Positions 35,623 through 44,526 of a DNA stretch of 64,000 nucleotides are shown here, piece after piece. Positions within the stretch are counted from its first letter, which is position 1. Each line of letters starts with the position of its first letter. The notes under the pieces are model-generated. The model did no database searches, had not been told where the DNA came from, and saw only the letters and a list, made by a program, of their open reading frames with translations. The position numbers and the translations under genes were made by a program. Location: positions 310,001 to 374,000 of the forward strand of contig NC_014931.1 of assembly GCF_000184745.1 (NCBI RefSeq), given 5' to 3'. This DNA is from Variovorax paradoxus EPS (GTDB lineage: Bacteria > Pseudomonadota > Gammaproteobacteria > Burkholderiales > Burkholderiaceae_C).

Positions 35623-36717
35623 TCAACCGTTCAGGCCATCCACCGCCTGGAACATCGCCTGCCGCGCCTGGCTGACGATCTGCCCGCGCCAGGCGTCGGT
35701 GTCCGTATAGAACGCCTCGACCATCCGCGCACGGATGCCGTCGGCGAGGTCGGCCGGCGCATCCGGGTGCTTGTGCAGCCAATGGTCGGCGCGGAGGGCA
35801 CCCGTCACTTCCAGGATGGGCAGCGTGCCGTATTCAAGCGCGATGCCGGTGTATTCGGCCTTCGGGCATTCCTCGTAGACGGCGTCCCACATCAGCCCGC
35901 GCAGCAGCGCCGAAGTCGATGAGCCGTCGTAGATCGACGTGACGGGCGCCGCGGGCGTGCCCCACCAGGCGTTCGCGCGGGCGTAGGCGGTCTTGTCGTC
36001 CTTGCCCGCATAGATGCGCTCGCCCAGGCCGTTGGGGCCGAGCCCCGTGTGCAGGTCGATCCAGGCGATGCGTTTGGCATTGCCCGCGTGGCGGCGCAGC
36101 ACGCCGCGGATGGTCTTGTTGCTCCAGGTGGGCGCCTTGCCGCCGAAGAACAGGCCATCGTCGAACTGGTACTGGCCGCTGGTAACGGCCGCTTGGTAAG
36201 CAGTGGTGCCGTGCTTCTCGATCCACTTCTCGACCGCCGCCTGGTTCTCGGGCGTGGGCGGCCAGGTGTCGGGCAACAGCAGCGGATGCAGCTTGGCGTA
36301 GGGCTCGTTGACCGGCACCGGCTGCGAGAAATCGATGAAGTTGCGGTTCAGGTCGACGTTCTCGTGCGTCACGCGCCGGGCGTACGAAAAGCCGTGCGGG
36401 TTGAGCGCGTGCACGTAGAGCACCGCCACGCCCTGTGCCTTGGCCTTGTCGCGCCACTCGGCATCGTGCAGCGCGAACACCTGCACGCCGCTGCCGCAAT
36501 GGCCCTCGACGCCGTGGCAGGCGCTGGTGACGAGCAGCAGGCGCTCGGCGTTCGCGTCACCGTCCAGCGCCACGTCCATCGACAGGTCTTCGCCGTCGCG
36601 GCCCTTGAGCGGATGTGCATGCGGCTCGACGGTAAGGCCTGCGCTCACGCAGCCTTGCAGGAACTTCTGGCGCGCCTGGGCATAGCGCGGCGAAAAGGCC
36701 TCGCCGATGCCGATCAT
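35623..36717 (-). CDS. DUF2817 / M14-like metallopeptidase
   Basis: This 364-residue protein shows a zinc-carboxypeptidase-like pattern: CHGVEGHCGS supplies a His-x2-Glu pair and IDLHTGLGPNG a third His, with a later ALEYGTLP Glu. Members remove C-terminal residues or act on small amides. It overlaps the M20 peptidase gene by ATGA and ends opposite the TPP enzyme gene. No signal peptide is seen, so it is probably cytoplasmic. The two overlapping hydrolases may act in sequence on an imported peptide or amide. Confidence 0.85.
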   Translation of the reverse strand: MIGIGEAFSPRYAQARQKFLQGCVSAGLTVEPHAHPLKGRDGEDLSMDVALDGDANAERLLLVTSACHGVEGHCGSGVQVFALHDAEWRDKAKAQGVAVLYVHALNPHGFSYARRVTHENVDLNRNFIDFSQPVPVNEPYAKLHPLLLPDTWPPTPENQAAVEKWIEKHGTTAYQAAVTSGQYQFDDGLFFGGKAPTWSNKTIRGVLRRHAGNAKRIAWIDLHTGLGPNGLGERIYAGKDDKTAYARANAWWGTPAAPVTSIYDGSSTSALLRGLMWDAVYEECPKAEYTGIALEYGTLPILEVTGALRADHWLHKHPDAPADLADGIRARMVEAFYTDTDAWRGQIVSQARQAMFQAVDGLNG

Positions 36718-37919
36718 GAGACGTTGCCGCCCGGCTTGTTCAGGAACTGCTCGGCGATCTGCACCCAGCAGGTGGCACCCAGCGGGATCAGGTCGTCGTT
36801 GAAGTCGTAGCTCGCGTTGTGCAGCGTGCAGGGGCCTTCGCCGTGGTGCACGTCGCGGTGCGTGCCGTCGCCGTTGCCGATGAAGGCATAGGCGCCGGGC
36901 TTGGCCTGCAGCATGAAGGCGAAGTCTTCGGAGGTCATGGCGGCCTCTTGCTTGAGCACGTTCTCGGGGCCGACGATGCCGGCCATCACGTCGCGTGCGA
37001 AGTGGGCCTCGGCCTCGGTGTTGATGGTGGGCGGGTAGTAGCGCTCGAAGCGGAAGTCGCAGGTCGCGTCGTGCGCCGCGCAGATGTGCTCGGCGATCTG
37101 GCGCATCTTGGCCTCGATCATGTCGAGCACCTCGATCGAGAATGTGCGCACCGTGCCCGACAGCTCGCAGTTGTCGGGAATCACGTTGTTGGCTTCGCCC
37201 GCATGGATGGTGGTGACCGAGATCACGGCCGAATCGGTCGGCTTCATCTTGCGGGTGAGCACGGTCTGGAAGGCCTGCACGATCTCGCAGGCGATCGGCA
37301 CCGGGTCGATGCCGGTCTGCGGCAGCGCGGCGTGGCCGCCCTTGCCGATCACGTTCACGAAGAACTTGTTGCCCGAGGCCATCACCGGGCCGGGGCTCAC
37401 GGCGAACTGGCCGGCCTTCATGCCGGGCCAGTTGTGCATGCCGAAGACGGCGTCCATCGGGAACTGCTCGAAGAGCCCTTCCTTGATCATTTCGCGGGCG
37501 CCGCCGCCGCCTTCTTCAGCCGGCTGGAAGATCAGGTAGACGGTGCCGTCGAAATTGCGGTTCTTCGCCAGGTGCTGGGCGGCTGCGAGCAGCATCGCGG
37601 TGTGGCCGTCGTGGCCGCAGGCGTGCATCTTGCCGTGGTGCTTGCTGGCGTGGGCGAAGGTGTTGAGCTCGGTGACGGGGAGGGCGTCCATGTCGGCCCG
37701 AAGACCGACCGCGCGGTTGCTGGTGCCGTTCTTGACGATGCCGACGACGCCGGTGGTGCCCAGGCCCCGATGGATGGGAATGCCCCATTCGGTGAGCTTG
37801 CCTGCCACCACGTCGGCGGTGCGGACTTCCTGGAAACAGAGTTCGGGGTGGGCGTGGAGGTCACGTCGGACGGCGGCGATGCCGGCCGCCTGCGTGACGA
37901 GCGAATCGATGAGTTTCAT
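36714..37919 (-). CDS. M20-family amidohydrolase (hippuricase/aminoacylase type)
   Basis: This 401-residue enzyme has the metal-binding motifs of M20 aminoacylases: RRDLHAHPELCFQE near the N-terminus, GLRADMDALPV, HACGHDGH and EEGGGGA. It would hydrolyse an N-acyl amino acid. ATG at 37919 begins the conserved region; an in-frame ATG 51 bases upstream lacks support, and neither has a strong ribosome site. It is transcribed with the DUF2817 gene. Confidence 0.92.
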   Translation of the reverse strand: MKLIDSLVTQAAGIAAVRRDLHAHPELCFQEVRTADVVAGKLTEWGIPIHRGLGTTGVVGIVKNGTSNRAVGLRADMDALPVTELNTFAHASKHHGKMHACGHDGHTAMLLAAAQHLAKNRNFDGTVYLIFQPAEEGGGGAREMIKEGLFEQFPMDAVFGMHNWPGMKAGQFAVSPGPVMASGNKFFVNVIGKGGHAALPQTGIDPVPIACEIVQAFQTVLTRKMKPTDSAVISVTTIHAGEANNVIPDNCELSGTVRTFSIEVLDMIEAKMRQIAEHICAAHDATCDFRFERYYPPTINTEAEAHFARDVMAGIVGPENVLKQEAAMTSEDFAFMLQAKPGAYAFIGNGDGTHRDVHHGEGPCTLHNASYDFNDDLIPLGATCWVQIAEQFLNKPGGNVS

Positions 37920-37997
37920 AGGACACAGTCTAGGCTTTGCAAACTGCTCCGCAAAGACCGTGCCGGGCAAACCCTCAGGCTGCGTTCAAGAACCCGA

Positions 37998-39191
37998 TCA
38001 GCGCCCCATGCTCTTCAGATAGTCGGCCCGCGCAGCCAGCGCGGTATCGGTGAAGTCGGTGAAAACGCCGTCCACGCCGAGCTTGTAATAAATCGCGTAC
38101 TCGTTCTTGCCGTCCTTGTTGTAGTCCGCAGCCAGGCGGCGCGACTCGTTGCGGAAGGTGAAGGGGTGCACGAAGAGACCCGCCTTGTGGGCGTCGGCGA
38201 TCAGCGTGGTGGGCGAGACCGAGGTGGCGTCGGCGTCGTTGACCTTGCCGTCCTTGTTCACGTCCAGCGGCTTGCCGTCCGGGCCGATGCTGCCCTTGAT
38301 GGTCACGATGTAGCGCTTCCACGGGCCAATGCCGTCGGCATAGGTCTTGATCTCGGCCAGGCCCGCGGGCGTGACCATGACGTCGAAGTTGCGCGTGTCG
38401 CCGGCCTTGGTCCATTCATAGGGGCGGTCGACCGGAATCGCATAGGTCATGGCGCCGGTCTTCATGTCGATGCCGTCGCCGTCGATCAACTGGATGAGCT
38501 TGGTGTTCAGGCCCTTGGCCTTCATGTACTTGAGGCTCCCGGGCTCGAACGACTGCACGTAGATCGGCGCGGTCTTGCTGTTCCAGCCGGCCGCGTTGAT
38601 GGCGGCGACAACCTTGTCTTCCATCGGCATGCCGAGGTCGCGGAAGTAGGTCGGGTTCTTGGTTTCTGGGTAGATCGCGATGGTGCGGCCGGTTTCCTTC
38701 GACTTGGCCTTGGCGAAATCGATGATCTCCTGGAAGGTCACGATCTTGAACTTGCCGTTGAATTCCTGCGGGCGCTCGGCATCGGTCGAGATGCCGCCCA
38801 GCGTCTTGATCTCGGCCAGCGTGAAGTCGTTGCTGAACCAGCCGGTCTGGGTTTCGCCGTCGACCTTGATGGTCTTCTTGCGCGAGGCGAAGCGGGCGTG
38901 CTTGGCCACGTCGGTGCTGATGGCCAGGTTGGGATCGTGGCGGGCGATGAGCACGCCGTCCTTGGTGGAGACCAGGTCCATCTCGATCACGTCGGCACCC
39001 AGTTCGATGGCTTTCGCATAGGCCTCCAGCGTCTGTTCCGGCAGGTAGCCCGAGGCGCCGCGGTGGGCGATGACCAGCGGCGGATTGCCGTCGAGCGTCA
39101 GCAGCTTGGCGGGGCCCGAGGGGCCGGTGCCGCTGCAGGCCGCAACGCACAGGGCGGCGGTGGCGGTCAGTGCGATCTGAAGGGTGCGCAT
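37998..39191 (-). CDS. Glycerophosphodiester phosphodiesterase lipoprotein
   Basis: This 397-residue protein has a lipoprotein signal (lipobox AACSG near residue 20) and a GDPD domain with VIAHRGASGYLPEQT and the paired metal residues in ADVIEMDLV and GVLIARHDPNL. It releases glycerol-3-phosphate from deacylated phospholipids in the periplasm. ATG at 39191 is preferred to 39206 because GGAG lies nine bases upstream of it. The mature length exceeds E. coli GlpQ slightly. The gene is convergent with nothing and diverges from argE. Confidence 0.9.
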   Translation of the reverse strand: MRTLQIALTATAALCVAACSGTGPSGPAKLLTLDGNPPLVIAHRGASGYLPEQTLEAYAKAIELGADVIEMDLVSTKDGVLIARHDPNLAISTDVAKHARFASRKKTIKVDGETQTGWFSNDFTLAEIKTLGGISTDAERPQEFNGKFKIVTFQEIIDFAKAKSKETGRTIAIYPETKNPTYFRDLGMPMEDKVVAAINAAGWNSKTAPIYVQSFEPGSLKYMKAKGLNTKLIQLIDGDGIDMKTGAMTYAIPVDRPYEWTKAGDTRNFDVMVTPAGLAEIKTYADGIGPWKRYIVTIKGSIGPDGKPLDVNKDGKVNDADATSVSPTTLIADAHKAGLFVHPFTFRNESRRLAADYNKDGKNEYAIYYKLGVDGVFTDFTDTALAARADYLKSMGR

Positions 39192-39291
39192 GGTTTTTTT
39201 CTCCATCCAAAAGAGGCGCAGGGTACCCGCTCCCGATGACAGCCGGGACAACCGCAGACGCGGGGCATCGACTTCTTGGACAATCTGTTGC

Positions 39292-40458
39292 ATGCCCCAC
39301 ACGCTTTCCCCCCAAAGCCTCGCGCTGGCCCAGTCGCTGGTGCGCATGAACACCGTCAGCGAGAACAGCAACCTGCAGCTGATCGACCTCGCGCAGAGCC
39401 ACCTCGCCGCCCTCGGCGTGAAGAGCCGCATCACCTACAACGCCGAGCGCACCAAGGCGAACCTCTTTGCCACACTGGGCGAGGGCAAGCCAGCCGGGGT
39501 GATCATTTCGGGGCACACCGACACGGTGCCCTGGGACGGCCAGGACTGGAGCGTCGATCCGCTCTCCGCCGTGGTGCAGCACGAGCGCCTCTACGGCCGC
39601 GGCTCGGCGGACATGAAGAGCTTCATCGCCATCGCGCTCTCCAATGCCAAGCGTTTTCTTGAAAGCGACTCGCCCTTCGCGGTGCACTTCGCCTTCAGCT
39701 ACGAAGAAGAAATCGGCTGCTTCGGCGTGAAGGAACTCATCGCCGACATGCGCGATGCGGGCATCAAGCCGCTCGCCTGCATCGTGGGCGAACCCACCAG
39801 CATGGTGCCGGCCATCGCCCACAAGGGCGTGTACCGCTACAAGTGCTGCGTGCGCGGCAAGGAGGCGCATTCGTCGCTCACGCCCAAGTCGGTCAACGCC
39901 ATCGAGATGGCTGCGCGCGTGATCGGCAAGGTGCGCGACATGGCGGAAGACTTCGAGCGCAGCGAGCCGCGCTACGAGGGCTTCGATGTGCCCTTCAGCA
40001 CCGCGAGCGTGGGCCAGTTCCATGGCGGCATTGCCGACAACGTGGTGCCGCGCGATGCCGAGTTCCGCTATGAATTCCGCGACCTGCCCACGGCCGATGC
40101 CAAGCGCATGCAGTCCGATGTGCTGGCCTATGCGGCGGGACTGGAGCCCGCGATGAAGAAGGTCGCGCCCGATGCGGGCTTCAAGTTCGAAACGATCTGC
40201 GAGATACCGAGCTTCCTCGGCGCGGCGAACGATCCGGTCACGCTGCTCGCGCAGCGCCTGGCGGGCGAGGACCGCACCACGCTGGTGGCCTTCGGCACCG
40301 AAGCGGGCCTGTTCAAGAACGCGGGCATCCCCACGGTGGTGTGCGGCCCGGGCAGCATCGAGCAGGCGCACCAGCCCGACGAGTTCGTGAGCCTGGAGCA
40401 ACTCGCGCGCTGCGAGCTGTTCATGGAGCGCCTCGCGACCTCGCACACCATTGGCTGA
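39292..40458 (+). CDS. argE: Acetylornithine deacetylase
   Basis: This 388-residue M20 metalloenzyme removes acetyl from N-acetylornithine in arginine biosynthesis. The family motifs are present: SGHTDTVPWDGQ, LYGRGSADMKSF, SYEEEIGC and GEPTSM. It starts 100 bp from the divergent phosphodiesterase gene and overlaps the DUF445 gene at its end, where TTG begins before the argE stop. Related deacetylases share this pattern, but length and motif set favour ArgE. Confidence 0.92.
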   Translation: MPHTLSPQSLALAQSLVRMNTVSENSNLQLIDLAQSHLAALGVKSRITYNAERTKANLFATLGEGKPAGVIISGHTDTVPWDGQDWSVDPLSAVVQHERLYGRGSADMKSFIAIALSNAKRFLESDSPFAVHFAFSYEEEIGCFGVKELIADMRDAGIKPLACIVGEPTSMVPAIAHKGVYRYKCCVRGKEAHSSLTPKSVNAIEMAARVIGKVRDMAEDFERSEPRYEGFDVPFSTASVGQFHGGIADNVVPRDAEFRYEFRDLPTADAKRMQSDVLAYAAGLEPAMKKVAPDAGFKFETICEIPSFLGAANDPVTLLAQRLAGEDRTTLVAFGTEAGLFKNAGIPTVVCGPGSIEQAHQPDEFVSLEQLARCELFMERLATSHTIG

Positions 40459-41713
40459 AGAAGACCCAAGCAGCGCCGCGCTGCGGCGCATGAAGCGCGT
40501 CGCGCTCGGCCTCTTGTGCGCGGCGGCGCTGCTTTACGCGCTGGCCAGCGCGCTGCACGCGCAGCATCCGGCCTGGGGCTACGTGGCCGCGTTCGCCGAG
40601 GCCGCGATGGTCGGCGCAATTGCCGACTGGTTCGCCGTGGTGGCGTTGTTCCGCCATCCGCTGGGCCTGCCGATCCCGCACACCGCGATCATCCCGAGCA
40701 ACAAGGACCGCATCGGCGCCAAGCTCGCGGGCTTCATCTGCAACAACTTCCTGAGCACCGCGCAGGTGCTCGCCAAGCTGCGCGAGTTCGACACCGCCGG
40801 CCGCATCGCCGATTGGCTCGCGCGGCCCGCAAGCGGCGAGAAGCTGGGCGAATGGGGCGTGGCCGCCACGCGCTACGGGCTCACGGCGTTCGACGACGAC
40901 CGGGTGCGCGATTTCATGGGCCGCGCTGCCGCGGCGGGCCTGGAAAAGATCGACCTCTCGCGCCTCACCGGCCAGGCGCTCGATGCGCTCACCGCGGGCG
41001 GCCGTCACCAGGCGCTGCTCGACGACGTGCTGCAGCAGGTGGCGGGGCTGCTCGAAGGCGAGGAGGTGCAGGCGCACATCACCGAAGCCATCGCGCGCGA
41101 GATCAAGACGCTGCGCTACGTCGGCCTCGACCAGGTCGCGGCCAAGCTCGCCACGCGCAAGATCGTGGCCGCCGTCGCGCACACCATCGGCGAACTGGCT
41201 GCCGAGCCCGACCACCCGATGCGCAAGCGTTTCGATCATTTCGTCGACGACTTCGTGGTGCGCCTGAAGCTCGACCCCGAGTTCCAGCAGCGCGGCGAGC
41301 AGATACGCGCCGAGCTGATGGCGCACCCTGCGCTCGGCGACTACCTGCACGGGCTTTGGGGCGAGCTGCTCGCGTGGCTGGACCGCGACCTGCGCCGCGG
41401 CGACTCGACGATCCGCCAGCGCATCGCGTCGATGGCCGGCGCGCTGGGCACGCGGCTGCAGGCCGACGAGGCCATCCGCCACTGGATCAACGAGCAGATC
41501 GAGGCCGCCGCGCCGCTGGCCATCGAGCGCTATCGGGAGGACATCCGCCGCTACATCGAGGAGCGGGTCGGCGAGTGGAACGCCGAGGAGATGACGGTGG
41601 AGCTCGAGCGCCACATCGGGCGCGACCTGCAGTTCATCCGCATCAACGGCACGCTGGTGGGCGGGCTCGTGGGCCTTGCGATCCACACCGCCACGCAGTT
41701 GCTGCGCGGCTGA
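40451..41713 (+). CDS. DUF445 family membrane-associated protein
   Basis: This 420-residue protein has N-terminal hydrophobic segments (about 15-70, with GYVAAFAEAAMVGAIADWFA) followed by a long helical region, and ends in a hydrophobic stretch ALVGGLVGLAIHTATQLL-like. The arrangement matches DUF445. A TTG start at 40451 overlaps argE; an ATG at 40490 is an alternative. Function is unknown. Confidence 0.85.
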   Translation: MAEEDPSSAALRRMKRVALGLLCAAALLYALASALHAQHPAWGYVAAFAEAAMVGAIADWFAVVALFRHPLGLPIPHTAIIPSNKDRIGAKLAGFICNNFLSTAQVLAKLREFDTAGRIADWLARPASGEKLGEWGVAATRYGLTAFDDDRVRDFMGRAAAAGLEKIDLSRLTGQALDALTAGGRHQALLDDVLQQVAGLLEGEEVQAHITEAIAREIKTLRYVGLDQVAAKLATRKIVAAVAHTIGELAAEPDHPMRKRFDHFVDDFVVRLKLDPEFQQRGEQIRAELMAHPALGDYLHGLWGELLAWLDRDLRRGDSTIRQRIASMAGALGTRLQADEAIRHWINEQIEAAAPLAIERYREDIRRYIEERVGEWNAEEMTVELERHIGRDLQFIRINGTLVGGLVGLAIHTATQLLRG

Positions 41714-41831
41714 GTGGCCCTTGATCCGCGGGTAATCCGCAGCGGACGAAAGTCCGCATGTCGCGGAAGAGATCGCGCCACGGCCCTGGACTCCTTCTAG
41801 ACTGCGCGCGCATTCACAAGAAGGAGAAGAC

Positions 41832-43541
41832 ATGCCTCGTGGCTCGTTCCGCAGCGCTGCTGCGCTGGTCGCCGTGCTCGCCCTGCTGGGCGCCTGCAGC
41901 ACCGTTGCACCGCTTTTGCCCTCGCCCACGCCTGCGGTTCCGGCATCGACGCCGCCCTCGCCGTCGCCCACGGCGGCCGGCCGGCCCGCTTCATGGGCCG
42001 CGCCCGAGGCGCTGGTGCCGCCGTCGTCGTTCTCGGGCGTGCACGGCCTGGCCATCGATGCCAAGGGCCGGCTGCTCGCGGGCTCGGTGCTCGGCAACAC
42101 GCTGTGGGAAGTCGACCGCACCACCGGCGCGGCCAAGGTGCTGATCGACGCGCCCGAAGGCCAGGCCGACGACATCGCGGTCGGCCCGCAGGGCGAGCTG
42201 GCGTGGACCAACTACCTCATGGGCATGCTGCGCTACCGCGAGAGCGACGCCGCGCCGATGCGCGTGCTCGCCAAGGACCTGCCCGGCCTCAACTCGCTCG
42301 ACTTCGACCGCAAGAACGGCAAGCTCTACGCCTCGCAGGTGTTCCTGGGCGATGCGCTCTGGGAAATCGACCGCGCCGGCCAGAAGCCGCCGCGGCTCAT
42401 CAAGAAGGACATGGGCGGCTTCAACGGCTTCGAGGTCGGGCCCGACGGCCTGCTCTACGGGCCGCTGTGGTTCAAGGGCCAGGTCGTGAAGATCGATCCG
42501 GCGAACGGCAACATGACCGTGATTGCCGATGGCTTCAAGATCCCGGCCGCGGCCAACCTCGACGGCAAGGGCAACCTGTGGCTGGTCGATGCGCGCAGCG
42601 GCGAGCTGGTGCGGGTCGAGCTCGCCACCGGCAACAAGACCGTCGCCAAGCAGCTTCGGCCCTCGCTCGACAACCTCGTCATCGCGCCGGACGGCACGAT
42701 CTACGTGTCGAACATGGCCAACAACGAGGTGCAGGCCTTCAATCCCGCCACGGGCGAGCTGCGCACCCTCACCAGCGGCAAGGTGGCGGTGCCCGCGGGG
42801 CTGAAGATCGACGGCAACGACCTCTGGGTGGCCGACGTCTTCGGCTTCCGTCAGGTGGACGTGCGCACCGGCGAAGTGCGCGACGTGTTCCGCATGCAGC
42901 GCGAGCCGGAGCTCGACTATCCCTTCGCGGTCGGCCTCTCGCCCACGCGCTTCGCGCTGACCTCGTGGTTCACCGGCACGGTCCAGCTGGTCGACCGCCA
43001 GACGCTCAAGACCGTCGCAACCATCCATGGCCTGAAGGCGCCGTTCGATGCGATCCCCATGCCCGACGGCAGCGTGATCTACGCCGAAATCGCGACCGGC
43101 AGCATCACGCGGGCCAGCGGGCCGAAGTTTGCAGACAAGTCAGTGCTTGCTAGCGGCTTGAATGGCCCGGTGCAGATGGTCCTGGGCCAGGACGGCGCGC
43201 TCTACGTCACCGAGGCCGCCGGCAAGCTGCTGCGCATTCCGCTGGATGCCAGCGCGCCGCTGCGCACCATCGTCGACGGGCTCGCGCTGCCCGAGGGCGT
43301 GGCAGAGACGCCGTGGGGCACCTTCATCGTGGCCGAGAGCGCGGCGGGGCGGCTGGTGGAAATCGACCCGGCCAACGGCACCCGCCGGACCATCGCCGAG
43401 AACCTGCCGATCGGCCTCGCTCCCGGGCCCGCCCTCCCGCCGCCCTATGTGGTCACCGGCGTTGCGGTCGGTGCCGACGGCACCGTTTACGTGAGCGCTG
43501 ATCGCAACAATGCGATATATCGAATCCGCGCCGTAAGGTAG
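41832..43541 (+). CDS. Lipoprotein with SMP-30/NHL-like beta-propeller
   Basis: This 569-residue protein has a lipobox LLGACS at residue about 18-23, a Pro/Ser-rich linker to about residue 55, and then repeated beta-propeller strands such as GLAIDAKGRLLAGS, NGLLYGPLWFKGQVVKID-like and AVGADGTVYVS segments, resembling SMP-30/gluconolactonase-like proteins. It is exported and anchored, with a strong GAAGGAGA site before the ATG. Ligand or enzyme activity cannot be told. Confidence 0.83.
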   Translation: MPRGSFRSAAALVAVLALLGACSTVAPLLPSPTPAVPASTPPSPSPTAAGRPASWAAPEALVPPSSFSGVHGLAIDAKGRLLAGSVLGNTLWEVDRTTGAAKVLIDAPEGQADDIAVGPQGELAWTNYLMGMLRYRESDAAPMRVLAKDLPGLNSLDFDRKNGKLYASQVFLGDALWEIDRAGQKPPRLIKKDMGGFNGFEVGPDGLLYGPLWFKGQVVKIDPANGNMTVIADGFKIPAAANLDGKGNLWLVDARSGELVRVELATGNKTVAKQLRPSLDNLVIAPDGTIYVSNMANNEVQAFNPATGELRTLTSGKVAVPAGLKIDGNDLWVADVFGFRQVDVRTGEVRDVFRMQREPELDYPFAVGLSPTRFALTSWFTGTVQLVDRQTLKTVATIHGLKAPFDAIPMPDGSVIYAEIATGSITRASGPKFADKSVLASGLNGPVQMVLGQDGALYVTEAAGKLLRIPLDASAPLRTIVDGLALPEGVAETPWGTFIVAESAAGRLVEIDPANGTRRTIAENLPIGLAPGPALPPPYVVTGVAVGADGTVYVSADRNNAIYRIRAVR

Positions 43542-43675
43542 GGTAACGATAAGTACATTTTTCGATTTACTTTTAAAAACAAATATTACAAACTGGCCGG
43601 GACGCCGCTCTGGTGCCCCGGTCACCTCCGTTTTTCCGGGGTTTTGCAGGCGTTTGGCTCTGAAAGGAAAAACGC

Positions 43676-44452
43676 ATGACTCCCCTCGTCGTAGGCCAGT
43701 TGCTGTCGCCCGAGTACTCATTGGGGCTGGTGGCGCTTTCATTCCTCATCTCGTTCGCGGGATCGCTGGTGGCGCTGATCTGCGCGGGCCGCATGGTCAA
43801 CGCGGACGGCAAACCCAACTTGGCCCTCGTGGCCTGCGCCGCAGTGGCGCTCGGGGGCATCGGCATCTGGTCGATGCACTTCATCGGCATGCTGGCCTAC
43901 CGGTTGCCGGTGGCCATTTCGTACAACATGCCGCTGACGATCGTGTCGCTCGTGGCGGCCATCCTGATCTCCGGCATCGCCCTCTACCTGGCCGGTGGCC
44001 GGCGCAAGTTCAGCAAACCCGGCTGGGCAGCCGGCAGCCTGCTGGCAGGCGTCGGCGTCTGCGTGATGCATTACATGGGCATGTTCGCGATGAACATGCG
44101 CGCCACGATGGAGCTCGACATGGGCACCGTCGCGCTATCTGTGGTGATCGCCATCACCGCCGCCGCGGCCGCCTTGTGGCTGGCCTTCAACCTGCGCAAG
44201 TTGAGCCACCAGATCGGCGCCGCTGCGGTGATGGGCGTGGCGGTCTGCACGATGCACTACGTGGGCATGACCGCCGCCAGCATGATCTGCACGGCCGCGG
44301 CGCCGACCGATGCGCTCGCCATCGGCGGCAGCTACATGGGCCTGTCGGTGTTCGGCACGGCCGGTGCGGTGCTGATCTTCATCTACTGGGTGGCCACCGG
44401 CAACAGCCTCGACGCCCCGACGCCGCAGCGCGCCCGCCCCCGCACCAGCTAG
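43676..44452 (+). CDS. MHYT-domain membrane sensor protein
   Basis: This 258-residue integral membrane protein has about seven helices and three MHYT-type motifs: Met67-His68-Phe (MHFIGM), Met131-His132 (MHYMGM) and Met193-His194 (MHYVGM). MHYT domains are proposed sensors of gases or copper. No signalling output domain is attached, unlike MHYT-GGDEF or MHYT-histidine kinase proteins. AAAGG precedes the start. The AT-rich segment before it (about 43545-43590) may hold its promoter. Confidence 0.93.
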   Translation: MTPLVVGQLLSPEYSLGLVALSFLISFAGSLVALICAGRMVNADGKPNLALVACAAVALGGIGIWSMHFIGMLAYRLPVAISYNMPLTIVSLVAAILISGIALYLAGGRRKFSKPGWAAGSLLAGVGVCVMHYMGMFAMNMRATMELDMGTVALSVVIAITAAAAALWLAFNLRKLSHQIGAAAVMGVAVCTMHYVGMTAASMICTAAAPTDALAIGGSYMGLSVFGTAGAVLIFIYWVATGNSLDAPTPQRARPRTS

Positions 44453-44526
44453 TTGGCGCAAGCGGGCGGAAGGCCCGGTCCCTACAGTCTGTGCAGAGCG
44501 AAAACCAGCGACCTGCACAGACCCCC

